This document shows positions 1 to 10,079 of a stretch of DNA of 64,000 nt, in pieces. The notes under the pieces were generated by a model. It saw nothing but the letters and a program-made list of their open reading frames with translations. It was not told where the DNA came from and did no database searches. Each line of letters starts with the position of its first letter. The first letter of the stretch is position 1. A program made the translations under genes and the position numbers. Origin of the DNA: Glandiceps talaboti (taxonomy: Eukaryota; Hemichordata; Enteropneusta; Spengelidae); NCBI RefSeq assembly GCF_964340395.1, contig NC_135552.1, positions 8,994,494 through 9,058,493 on the forward strand, given 5' to 3'.

Positions 1-170
1 CCATTACAGAAGTAGAATTTTACGGTCTTGCAAATCTGCACTTTAGACTACTAACAATCATACATGTACCTCAACTTCCAAGTTTATTAGCTGGTAGTCT
101 GTTAGATCACAGGACATTATTAATAGAAACTTTTAGCTCAAGAAGTTCACTTGGAGAGATCTGACTAACC

Positions 171-432
171 GTAGTCTAGGGAACATAGACTGCTAGACAT
201 TGTATCTAGACTACCAAATTAGCAGTAGTCCAGGACACATAGACTACTAAACATTGTATCTAGACTACCAAATTAGCAGTAGTCCAGGACACATAGACTA
301 CTAAACATTGTATCTAGACTATCAAATTAGCAGTAGTCCAGAACACAGACTACTAAACACTATCTAGACTACCAAATTAGCAGTAGTCCAGAACACATGG
401 ACTACTAAACATTGTATCTAGACTACCAAATT
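171..432. repeat. 54-bp minisatellite, five copies
   Basis: Five direct copies of a unit of about 54 bp lie head-to-tail: a diverged first copy (about 171-220), then 221-274, 275-328, 329-378 (50 bp, short deletions) and 379-432. The unit contains short inverted motifs (tagtagtc / gactacta), so each copy could fold. Sequences on both sides (about 91-170 and 437-505) share ggtagtctgttaga and a later attcac-type segment, so the array seems to have grown inside an older, larger repeat. Confidence 0.9.
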
Positions 433-1907
433 TATAAGGTGGTAGTCTGTTAGACCAATGGAAATCAATTTAGTTGAAATAGTTCACCTGGCTACATCTG
501 ACCAAAAAGCATGACAGATGAATTTGAGTCTAACTGTTTTATTGAATCATGTTCCCGAATATTACGTGATTCATGTTATCCAAGCCTACATTGTTCCTGT
601 CTGTCTTTGAAAATACGAGCTTTTGATAACAATATGTCCATTGTCAACAAAATGTCATTAACTTGAAAAGCGAAAAAATGGGGAAAGCACTGTTGTATGG
701 AGAGGAAAATATAAAAATGTGTTCTCTTTAGTAACAACCCTATTCAGGTCAAGCACAGTTAAAAAAATAATGGCTGTGGCAGGATTAGGATATGCATAGA
801 CATGACCCAGCAATAGCAAAGGTGGACTACTAGTATTTGAAATTTTTGTAACTGTGTGTGAAATATCATGACTGGAAAGAGAGTACATTGTACTATTTTT
901 AAACAGTGTAAGATTTTTACATATGTTAACAGCATATGTAACTAAACCTGCTCATAGCTAAATTTAAAAAAAAAAAAAAAAATCCAAAAAATGAAATTTC
1001 TTTTTAAAAATACATACATGTCTTGCCTATAGTATTTTTAATTATTTCACAACATAGGAGGTATGCAATAGTTAGGGTTACCAGTCACAATATTACAAAC
1101 CCAGTATATAAGCTATTTCCTTATCTCACCTCTTGAAGATTAGACTGGGGGTCACCACCTTTCAACAGACCCGACAATTTATTAGCATAACAATAGTTTC
1201 ATTCATTCATTCATTACATTTAGATATCAAAATACACATGGTGGTAGCAGCTTTGAGTAAATATGCAGTGAGTACCGTACTTCAAACAGGTGGTTCCACC
1301 CGATCTACGAGCCACATGATGACGCATAGACTATCCTACACGCGGTGTGCGTGTAAACGGGCTGATGTCAATGTGTGGCTTGAGTGCTTAATAGTATTAA
1401 ATGCATGTTTTAGATATTACTGTATTGGCGACGTAACGTATAAAAACACTGACGTTTGTCCGTACATGAAAGACTCTCCGTTTCCCATGTCAATACATAT
1501 TATTAGCCAACGAGCATGTAACATCATGATCTGGTTCATTTATCGACGCCAATTTCTCAATAAATAACGAAATGGCACAATAATAATTCCTCCGACTTCC
1601 AACTTCCGTTTACTATCGACTTATTTTCATTCGACTACTCCGGTATATACGAAATGGCCTGTGGGGATTAAATGTTTTTCTTCCGTTCAGATGTAAATAA
1701 TTTTCACGTCAAAATTATCAAATTATCAATCAATTTACGATAAATTTGCACACACTGAACAGACTCCGGTCGATTACTTCAACTTACTGACAGGGGAAAC
1801 ATTAATTTTCATTTTAGTGGTCTAGTGTATGAAAATAAAAATTTTCATTCAATTTCTAAGCGCAGCTCATTCATTCGATACAAAACGTCGCCAGTGTAGT
1901 GACTTAC
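433..1907. other. Intergenic or intronic, no convincing gene
   Basis: No recognisable gene. On the minus strand an open frame (871 down to 658) follows a good acceptor (TCTCTTTCCAG), but it is out of phase with the signal-peptide exon at 1908-1986 and matches nothing I know. A poly-A run lies near 966-982. If the minus-strand gene is real, this stretch is its first intron. Confidence 0.5.
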
Positions 1908-1986
1908 CTAGGTACCCAGATGCCGCGGCCACCTTCGCTTGAGACGCCGCTAAAACTAGTATTGTAACAAAAAGAGAGTTCCACAT
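1908..1986 (-). CDS. First coding exon of a secreted or membrane protein (signal peptide)
   Basis: The minus strand reads from an ATG at 1986 for 26 codons plus one base into a strong donor, TAG|GTAAGT. The peptide begins MWNSLFVTILVLAASQAKVA: a short N-terminus, a hydrophobic core of about 10 residues and a small-residue segment, which is the layout of a cleavable signal peptide. Only this exon is recognisable; the rest must lie further left, probably outside the window, so the mature protein is unknown. Upstream lies a CpG-bearing leader with a minimal upstream ORF and a YY1-like site. The signal peptide and donor are seen directly; that this is a true first exon is inferred. Confidence 0.6.
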
Positions 1987-2074
1987 GGCTGTAAACCATC
2001 ACACCTCCATTACTAAAAGAAAATGCTTGAGAGACGAAGCCAGCAAAATACTCTAAAACATCCAATGACACGGA

Positions 2075-2100
2075 CTACTGCTCCATGATGGCGGCTATCT
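2075..2100 (-). promoter_or_regulatory. Minimal upstream ORF and YY1-like site in the leader
   Basis: In the leader of the signal-peptide exon the minus strand has GCCGCCATCATGG followed by GAG CAG TAG. This is a three-codon ORF in a very strong start context, about 90 bases upstream of the main ATG. The same bases read ATGATGGCGGC on the plus strand, close to the YY1 consensus AANATGGCGGC found at many TSSs. It may be an initiator element, a translated uORF, or both. Confidence 0.4.
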
Positions 2101-2159
2101 TCTCCGTACACCTTGGAAAAGACCCCCTAGCTAGTGATAGAATCTGGACCTAAAAGAAA

Positions 2160-3045
2160 AAAAATAAGCAGTTTGTTTAGTATAGTATAGCTTCATCGAT
2201 GTCTAATTTACAACAGTTAAAATCATTACCATTGGAATAAATCTTCTACTTTATGTAAATATTTCAAATGTGCTTGTGTAATCTATTGTACTTTCGGCAG
2301 TATCACCTTGAAGGTGGCATGTCGAAATAATGATAACTTAAGGGTACCAGATATAATTTGCGGCTGGAGCGGAGGTGGGTGACTAGGATGTTGACGTCAG
2401 ATTTGTTGTCGCTTGGTTGGTCGTCGTCCGGATGTAAATCACACGCAATGCCCAATTATGATATTTACTGAAAGTGTTATCCGTAAAAACAAGTCTCTTT
2501 AAGTTCCGTTGACAGAAAACGTTTCAAGTAAACTTGATGTTGAAAATGTTATGAGAAAGTGAAGGTCATTGCGATCGTCACCATGGCTTCATCATCAATT
2601 TTCCATGTTCATGTGAAAACAATTTAAAAGAAAACCGGCCGCCGAGCTGAAGATGATTTTGATGAGGGTCTTAGTCATCAACGATATGTAGGCTTCGTTA
2701 TCGCTTACATATTATAGTATCAAATGTTTATTTAACGAAAACAAAATTACTGTTTCCAAGGGAACAGAACGGAACATCGCTTTATTTTCAGTTTTCTGAT
2801 ATTTGTTCTTTTTAATTCTATAGTTTTTTTTACTGAGCACTCGGTGATACGTATATGTCAGTGTGGTAACTTTAAAAAAAACGTGTGTGGCGATAAGTTG
2901 TATGCCTGTTTGTTTGACTTCGTCATCAACAAAATAAATTCATGTAAATTTCGGAAAGCTATTCTTGGAATTGACAAGACGTGGCCACGGTAAACATTTA
3001 CGAACAAAAAAAGAGGAATTGAAAATGTGTAGGTAAACGTTTAAA
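2160..3045. other. Intergenic, one CRE palindrome
   Basis: No coding segment recognised. A perfect cAMP-response palindrome TGACGTCA lies at 2392-2399. The sequence is otherwise unremarkable and AT-rich. Confidence 0.5.
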
Positions 3046-3562
3046 GGTGGGTAGGTAGGTAGGTAGGTAGATAGGTAGGTAGGTAAGTAAGTAGGTAGGT
3101 AGGTAGATAGATAGATAGGTAGGTAGGTAGGTAGGTAGGTAGGTAGGTAGGTAGGTAGGTAGGTAGGTAGGTATATAAATGTATTCCCGGTAGGTGGGTA
3201 GGTAGGTGTGTATGTATAGATAGATAGGTAGGTAGGTAGGTAGGTATGGAAGTAAATCTATGATGTAGATAGATATTAAGTAAGTAGGTAGGTAGGTAGG
3301 TAGGTAGGTATGTAAGTAGGTATATAAATGTATACCCGGAAGGTAAGTGGGTAGGTGGGTAGGTAGGTGTGTGTGTGTGTGTGTGTGTGTGTAGGTATAG
3401 ATAGGTAGGTAGGTAGCTGTGTAGGTATAGATAGGTAGGTAGGCCCGGTAGGTAGGTATGTAAGTAAATCTAGGTATGTAGCTAGATATTACGTAGGTAG
3501 GTATGTATGTAGGTAGGTAGGTAGGTATGTATGTACGACGTAGGTAGGTACTAGGTAGGTAG
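3046..3562. repeat. Compound GGTA tetranucleotide microsatellite
   Basis: About 500 bp of (GGTA)n and derivatives, purest at 3046-3172, with an embedded (GT)n run at 3367-3392. Similar islands such as gtatataaatgtat-cccgg recur (about 3171-3190 and 3319-3340), so the array also has a longer-period duplication. The long frames across it on the minus strand are artefacts of the repeat. Confidence 0.95.
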
Positions 3563-5408
3563 ATCGCAGATATGTAAACTTTAACAAACGTACATTGACA
3601 TCGCATCTCCATGTTATTTCTTTAATTAGGATATATTGATCACTAAACATCAATACGTCAAATGAAGGTTTCGTACTATCAGGGTGAAAAACAATCACGA
3701 ATAATATAATTACATCTCTTGCGGATACTGATATCATATAGGCATAGAGTGATTTATCGTGCATGGCACTGACGTCACGGTAAGTATGACAAGCTGGAAA
3801 ATATTCCCACGTGTAGTATTCCTAAATGCTAGATAGCAGCTCTTATGTAATCATACGGTGATTATAGTGGTGAGTGATACATGTATTGTGTCACTAATAA
3901 ATACATACATACATACATACATACATACATACATACATACATACATACATACATACATACATACATACATACATACATACATACACGAAGACCTGTTAAA
4001 TATTAATTCATTTCTGACGGGAAACGAAGCTCAAGGGCTGATGTCATCTTAGTAAACACAAGAATAAAGTCATTTCTTCTTATTGGTAAATTGAATAGGT
4101 CTGCATGTGTACACTGGGACGAATCATAATAAACCAATTAGTTAGGAGCTTCATATCTCTGTCTTGAACTCTTGCCCAAACAATGCTTTAGGAGCCTTCA
4201 GCAATTCGGTTTTTTGGAAGGGACATATTTTAGAAAAAGGTAAAGGAATTAGGGGAGGTTACACTTTACTAGACTCATTGTATTATCTAACTTTGCATTA
4301 TTTTGCGATTTCGGATATCCCACCGCTGCCAACCCCACTGCTGCACGACACATTCCACAACCACTGCCACCATTGTACAGTAATATCAGCAATTTATGCC
4401 CCATATTTTTTTTATTTGAAAAGATATAGCCATGTTCTAGAGAATATGGAAATAGAGGTGGGCCACTTTTCAGAAAAGGGGATCGGGAAGGGTTACATTT
4501 TACGCAACAGACCGAGCTCGATTTCCCCTCCCCTTGTAATTTCTGTAGGCTCCCTTATAGGCATTAATTATGACGTAGTCACGAGTACGTCGAACCGTAC
4601 CTCATAAAGACTGTTATTGTAACATTTGCAATACACGTAGAAGTTACACAATCATACATGAACTGCATACACGTACTGTGAAAATTTATCCGTACGTGTT
4701 TTGACTTGTCCTTGTTGACTCTTCAGTGGCTAAAAACTAAAAAAAAAACACATCAAAGCCTGCGAGTACTACCGCTTTCGTGGTACTTTAATTGATGTGT
4801 TATGCTCATGAATAATACTTTTTAGGTAAACGTCATGTACCCCCCCCCCCCCTGATTCATTTTTTTAAAAAGGAAGAGATAAATATGTTGGTGTGTTATA
4901 CCACAGCCAACTATTGTTATACAACTAATATGGCAGTTAATTGGCCATCATGTAAAACAAAAGAAGGGATCCGATGAACATAATATCTTCGTCCGATGAA
5001 CAGCATATATATATTGGGTGGTACTTATAACATGTACAAATATAAAAATTATGTTTTTGAGTAGTATTTCATTTACCTACACATAATTTAAACTTTAGTT
5101 GCTATTGGTAGAATTTGAAACCCTGTACTCTGCTACACTACTACTCGATGACATCATTTAGTATACGATTCGGATGAACACAGTATGTACATGTCTACTA
5201 TATGTAAATGTCGAGAATACTGCTACTAAAATATTTTTATCTATTACACATTTTTACTAGAGTAAAAAAAAAAAATTAAAGTAAGGATGTCTCACTTTCA
5301 ATTCTATGAACCTAAATACGACGGAAGAAACCATGCTTTCTTGTTGCGACATACCGATGTTACTCAAGTAATGGACGTAATTGGTTTAATTGTACTCAGA
5401 GTGAGGAG

Positions 5409-5413
<5 letters not shown>
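3563..5413. other. Intergenic, no gene recognised
   Basis: No supported gene. A plus-strand frame at 4164-4607 has two loosely similar segments (around 4215-4265 and 4450-4500) but no homology I recognise and no intron signals. C-rich and A-rich homopolymers lie near 4841-4852 and 5265-5275. Confidence 0.5.
3900..3985. repeat. (ACAT)n microsatellite
   Basis: Uninterrupted tetranucleotide repeat of about 21 units. Confidence 0.97.

Positions 5414-5483
<70 letters not shown>
5414..5483. repeat. (GT)n microsatellite
   Basis: About 35 uninterrupted GT units; reading frames across it on both strands are spurious. Confidence 0.97.
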
Positions 5484-5486
<3 letters not shown>

Positions 5487-6125
5487 TCACTGTTGCTATT
5501 TCTATTTCGTAGTAGTCGACTGGTTCACATACAGGACACTCGAACAAAACTTTCTTTCTGGACAGTAAATTCACATGATTAATTCCCTGAAAGACACCAA
5601 GTACAATCTGGCGTCATGTAAATTAGACAAATTCAACATTGCATCACGTTTAGCAACAAAAAAATGCTCTTCATTTGCACATGGTATATAGGACAACCAC
5701 TGAATCACAGGGACATGAAGTATTTCTTAGATTGTTGTTGTTTTCCCAGGGAACACGAATCCTGCTACTACAAATGTACCGTACACTTTCTACTATTATA
5801 CAACTACAATTTTCAGATGCAATATGGAAATTATATTTAAGTCACAATGTTATTATATTATGAGCATGTAGGCAAGGAAAACAATAATCTAAGAAATACT
5901 GCGTGCCCCTGTGCACTGAACGTTGATTTTACAAGTGGGGATAGACTGGTTTCCATCGTCCTTCCCAAAGTTTGTCTTCAATTCTATGCATTGAACTTCG
6001 ACACGAGTCGAAATTTAACCTACTTATTTCCATATAGTTGTCTGTGATATAGTTCAGCATCGGTGTGTTGTACAATCCTAACACTGTTATCAGATCTCGA
6101 CTAGTAAATCCTTTTTGGATAACGA
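5484..6125. other. Intergenic, nothing recognised
   Basis: Short frames at 5675-5863 and 5847-6047 have no coding hallmarks or splice signals I can support. Confidence 0.5.
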
Positions 6126-6325
6126 TGACGTCAGCAGAAAGGTGTGGCTTTCAGACGATTCATAATCACTATAAATTGCAATTATCTGATCAATGAAGTA
6201 GACAGAAGTGAATTATTAATACCCAAAGTGACGCATGTGACGTCTTCACGAATGTCTACAACTCGAGTACTTAATTCTCATTGGCCATTATCGCCGTGAG
6301 TCCCTGACGTCACGCACTCACGTCA
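6126..6325. promoter_or_regulatory. Cluster of CRE-type sites
   Basis: Two perfect TGACGTCA palindromes (6126-6133, 6305-6312), one TGACGTCT (6238-6245) and one TCACGTCA (6318-6325) occur within 200 bp, with an ATTGGCC stretch between. The sequence resembles a CREB/ATF-responsive enhancer or promoter. No adjacent gene is clear; the nearest candidate is the weak minus-strand exon at 6530-6655. Confidence 0.4.
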
Positions 6326-6529
6326 CGTTAATTAATGTCAAGGAATGGATCGTGTATCCATCAGTTGGATTAAGGGTGTGTAATTTAGAAATGTTCAAAT
6401 CGATAAGCTATTTTTTATATCAGGTAGAATCGTTGAGGGAGATTAAAATGTAGCTGACAATGATATAAATGTAAATGGATTAAGGATATTTAGAAATCCA
6501 AGAAATGTGCTGACTTGCATTATACTTAC

Positions 6530-6655
6530 CGCTGCCTTTTGTAAAGGCGCGTCACCACAAATGTACATAATATAAAACGCCAACTTTGTCTTTGATGTCT
6601 GCCGAACTTGAAATTCTTTTAGAACAATAACGCACCACACAAAAGAAAAACACAT
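6530..6655 (-). CDS. Candidate exon ending in a strong donor, unknown
   Basis: An ATG at 6655 on the minus strand opens a 42-codon frame beginning MCFSFVWCVIVLKEF that ends exactly at a consensus donor, GCG|GTAAGTAT. The N-terminus is hydrophobic and cysteine-rich, possibly a weak signal peptide. No second exon can be recognised leftwards and no family comes to mind, so this may be chance. Confidence 0.25.
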
Positions 6656-8120
6656 TAAGGAAGTGTTTTGAAATATCCTTCATGCATTTAATTTATGACA
6701 ATACAAGTCCAAGAGTCAGCTTCACTTAAATTTCCGATTTGACAATTACTGGTTTATTTCCCACGTATTGATGGGATTTGAGGGTGACTTTCACCTTCAT
6801 CCCACACACCATTTTCACCATGCTGTCATGAAATTGAAGTGATCGAAATGTCACTAATCAGTGTATGAAATTACAACTGTGCGTGATGACGAACATAACA
6901 CATCTAAACATGACGCCGTGGGACAGCTGAACAGACAACCCGAGGCAAACTTTAACTTCAAAGATTACATGATAACGCAGTGTCTGTATATAAACGTTAC
7001 CGTTGGTGGCGGAATACAACGCTCATTTTCTTCGTTTTGGACTTTATTTTACGTCTATTTTGTGTTTGCAATCCTACGTAGGTGCATACATTTGGAAAAC
7101 AAACGCTTCGTTAGCTTTACCTTTGGTATTGTCGTACATCTACAGATTACCAATATGCTGTAACATTTAGTGACATTTCTTCTTCCAAATATCGTTAAAA
7201 AATAAGAACTGTATGTATTCTGGTTATAGTGGTCTCAGATTCTGATAAGGGTGCTAGCTATTTAGCTGTCCGATTACAAAGTGGACGCATGGATAACAAA
7301 CCACCTGTTGATTCTGATCTGACGAAGATGGCGCCCTTTGTAATTTGCATTGACACCAGTAAGTTGCTTTCAGAATAAAAACTGCACGGCACTGGATCTG
7401 CGACAGTGCTAGCTCTCGACCATTATGAGCGTTAGTATAACCGTTAGTGTAGCATCACGGATCAGCTCCGTGAACAGGCTAGATAACGGATCGCAAACTG
7501 TTTCCATCCTGATCTCGCCCATACTGTACCTTGCTTGCAGCCATGGGGCGACCATTGCATGCATTATCTACGATGGAACATCGCACATTCAATACAAAAT
7601 AAAAATCGACACTATAAAATAGTATCGATACACTATATCAGTAGTCACTTGCTGATGAAACACTCGCACTAGTGAATAATTACTGTAATTAAATTGCTTT
7701 GCACATGTTTTAAAATGTTCAACCATTTTCAAGAGTTTTTCAAGTGATTATATTAGACATCAATGATTTGCTGTAGCATGTAAGCTAAACTAGTATAGTT
7801 ATAGAATGAATGGACATGTAAGTATTTTTGAATAAATCTTCTAGCTCTATTAAAACTAAGCTCTACAGTCGAATGTTTGTAAGCTATCGTAAAGTGTAAC
7901 TATATGGGAATTGTAGGAATAAAAACTGATATGAATAAGGCATAAAAAACCTGTGAGTATGGTATATGGTGGTGATCGGAGGGTGATAAATGTGTTGCCC
8001 ACAGCGTTGTACAGCGACGAATTATTGTCAGCGACGAATGAACGAGTAGTGTACGAGTCAGGCAGAGATCAGCGACTAGGGTCTATGGTTTATTGAGTTT
8101 TCTTGTAAGCTTGATGTGTT
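6656..8120. other. Intergenic, nothing firm
   Basis: Frames at 6861-7163 and 7425-7622 (plus) lack recognisable domains. AAGATGGCGCC at about 7326-7336 resembles a YY1-type TSS element. A small hairpin (cacggatcagctccgtg) lies near 7457-7473. Confidence 0.4.
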
Positions 8121-8183
8121 GTAATGATATGATATGATATGATATGATATGCAATTATATGCAATGATATGATATGATAGATA
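8121..8183. repeat. (ATGAT)n pentanucleotide repeat
   Basis: About six pure units followed by interrupted units. Confidence 0.85.
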
Positions 8184-8325
8184 TAATGATATGACAGCTT
8201 ATATCACGACATACAATTTATCTTACTTAAGAATCATTGATATAAGTATACATTCATAATATACATATTCAACCCCTTTCCACATCCTAAACAAATGGTT
8301 CAGTCATAAAATTCATACTTGATTT

Positions 8326-8589
8326 TTAGTCAAAGGCGATGATTAAGAACCATTTTCTTATTCTAACACTGGAGTCTAGCATTTTAAGATGTTTTATTTT
8401 TAAGATTGACAGCTGCGATGACGTAGCGTATTCAAGTATGATGCGGCGTAGCATCGAATCCGGAAGCTCCAATATTCCACCGCTACAAATATATTCCACA
8501 TTCTTTTCATTGTAAATCTTGATAATGGTTCGAACTTTCTTGATCTTCGTTTGTTCCACGCATTTTTCTAGACGCGTTTTGTTTATCAT
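8326..8589 (-). CDS. Uncharacterised ORF, 87 codons
   Basis: A minus-strand frame with ordinary amino-acid composition (lysine-, isoleucine- and leucine-rich, no low complexity). It starts at an ATG at 8589 and stays open for at least 50 more bases upstream. The segment LELPDSMLRRIILEYATSSQ loosely resembles the start of an F-box or SOCS-box-like helix, but this is not diagnostic. It lies head-to-head with the plus-strand gene at 8665, 75 bp between ATGs, so the two could share a promoter. It may be a terminal exon or a chance ORF. Confidence 0.3.
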   Translation of the reverse strand: MINKTRLEKCVEQTKIKKVRTIIKIYNEKNVEYICSGGILELPDSMLRRIILEYATSSQLSILKIKHLKMLDSSVRIRKWFLIIAFD

Positions 8590-8659
8590 TCTACGGACAT
8601 CAGCGCATCCGCATACATATGTGTATGTGTTATCTGCGTGCTACGTAACTTCGTAAGCC

Positions 8660-8665
8660 TATAAA
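8660..8665 (+). promoter_or_regulatory. TATA box overlapping an upstream ATG
   Basis: TATAAA lies directly before the two-exon gene and its last A is the first base of the 8665 ATG. If it drives transcription about 30 bp downstream, the transcript would begin near 8690 and only the ATG at 8698 (GCCATCATGG, strong context) would be available. Confidence 0.4.
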
Positions 8666-9271
8666 TGCGTACATTTCACGTGTTATTTTACGCCATCATG
8701 GTCACCACGGCGACCTTCTGTAAAGACAGTGGGTCAGATGATGGGATTGAAGTCATCGACTTGAATCAGTTCGGTGAGACACCTAGCTGTCAAACTCGGA
8801 ACAGTCCCACCAAACATCGTGCCGCTGTCACCAATGGCAAGAAGAATGAGGCGAAAGGGAAGAAAAAGAAGTCAAAAAGAAAGAGAGAGGGGAAGAAAAA
8901 TAGAGGGGCTCAGAGCGCACACCTACAGACATCGGCCTTGAAGAGGGACCCCGAAGAGAATTTAAACTTGTCCAAATCTGATGTATTCAATGGTAATCGG
9001 AAAAGTGACAAGCCTGCAGGGATTGTACCCATGGCAACCGGTTCTGTGGGTTGTTTTGGATCCATTGCCAAACTCTTTTCCCGACTACGGGAGTGGATTC
9101 AACTTAAACGTGGTCGCGTTGTACCAATTGGCGTGACGACTCCTGGCCATTGTGGTTCTGATCCGTTCCGTTCAACAGCACCTTTATTAGGACCCCGCAA
9201 CCAGTCTCCATCATTTGGTACCACAACCTGTCGAGGTAATGGAATTGGCGATAATGTACAACGGAGTTTAG
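8665..9271 (+). CDS. Exon 1 of a basic protein with a stathmin-like helix
   Basis: Exon 1 of a two-exon gene encoding 301 residues from the first ATG or 290 from the ATG at 8698. The donor is TTTAG|GTAAGT and the intron is 179 bp. From the first ATG the N-terminus (MRTFHVLFYAIMVTTATFC) looks like a signal peptide. The second ATG has the better start context and fits the TATA position, giving a protein starting MVTTATFCKDSGSDDG. An acidic stretch is followed by a very Lys/Arg-rich block (residues about 57-82, with KGKKKKSKRKREGKK) resembling a nuclear or nucleolar targeting signal, then a Ser/Gly-rich part. The second start with a nuclear or cytoplasmic protein seems likelier. The family is not identified. 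Confidence 0.7.
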
Positions 9272-9450
9272 GTAAGTCTGATTCAATATATATGTAACAT
9301 AGTATTTGGTGTCTTGGTAGAATTTCAGATGATAATGAATTTCTGACAAATTCATTAATTTTCTACAATCTGATGAATGATTAGCTAGCATCGATTGATA
9401 TGCAGGTCTATAAAATATCTGATGTAAACTATAATATATGATTTTTTCAG

Positions 9451-9749
9451 ACACCGATATTGGATCATCAAAGAAAACTGCCGCCGAAGACGACCGGAAA
9501 AATATCGCTTTCAAAATAGAATTCGACATTTCAAAGCCGATCCGTCTACCACCCCTGAAAATACGCCAATCAAAGTCGACATCCCTTCCACCCATAAATG
9601 TGTTTGAACTGGAGGCTAAATTAAGACAGGCAGAAGAGCGTCGCATGGCCATGGTTGCACAAAAGAAAGAAAAGGCAGCTTCTATGAGTCATCGCATGGG
9701 TCTTCCCAAACACAAATCGGAAATGGACACCAAATCCAAGAAATTGTAA
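9451..9749 (+). CDS. Exon 2, C-terminal stathmin-like charged helix
   Basis: The acceptor ATTTTTTCAG at 9441-9450 joins in phase (one base from exon 1 plus AC gives Asp) and the frame runs to TAA at 9747-9749. The C-terminal 99 residues contain RLPPLKIRQSKSTSLPPI and then a charged helix, FELEAKLRQAEERRMAMVAQ, ending in a lysine-rich tail. The E-x-K-L-x-x-A-E-E-R-R pattern recalls the start of the stathmin tubulin-binding helix, but only about 30 residues of it are present. A stathmin-derived or convergent microtubule-binding helix is a hypothesis. A polyadenylation signal follows about 320 bp downstream. Confidence 0.75.
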
Positions 9750-10071
9750 AAAAAAAACAAAAAAAAACAACCCCAAAACAAAAACATAAAAAGTTCATTA
9801 AAAAATTCGACGAGAACGCAGTATCTACTGGAATACGTCCGTGACACCTTGGGAACGTCCTTGAGCAAATACAGTAGTGGTTTGGATGGCGGAACGGACA
9901 TTTTTGCATGTGTCTTTGTAGGAAGGGACGTTGTGCCGTCATGTAGTCTTGGATAGGCGTATGGTTGATCCTGACAATGATGTGAAACGAAAGTTGTGAG
10001 GAATCGAAACTATGCACACATCCTACAGATGTGTGTACACAAGTTCGGGCGCCCTGCAGACCAAGTGAACT

Positions 10072-10077
10072 AATAAA
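10072..10077 (+). terminator. Polyadenylation signal AATAAA
   Basis: AATAAA about 320 bases after the stop codon of the two-exon gene, followed by T/GT-rich sequence; the likely mRNA 3' end is near 10090-10100. Confidence 0.6.
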
Positions 10078-10079
10078 GC

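Noticed and set aside
658-871. Candidate second exon of the minus-strand secreted protein (contains LLLLGHVYAYPNPATA)
   Set aside because: A good acceptor precedes it, but its open frame is out of phase with the signal-peptide exon and it matches no family.
3046-3562. CRISPR- or satellite-like regular array
   Set aside because: Simple tetranucleotide repeats without unique spacers of constant length; the genome is eukaryotic.
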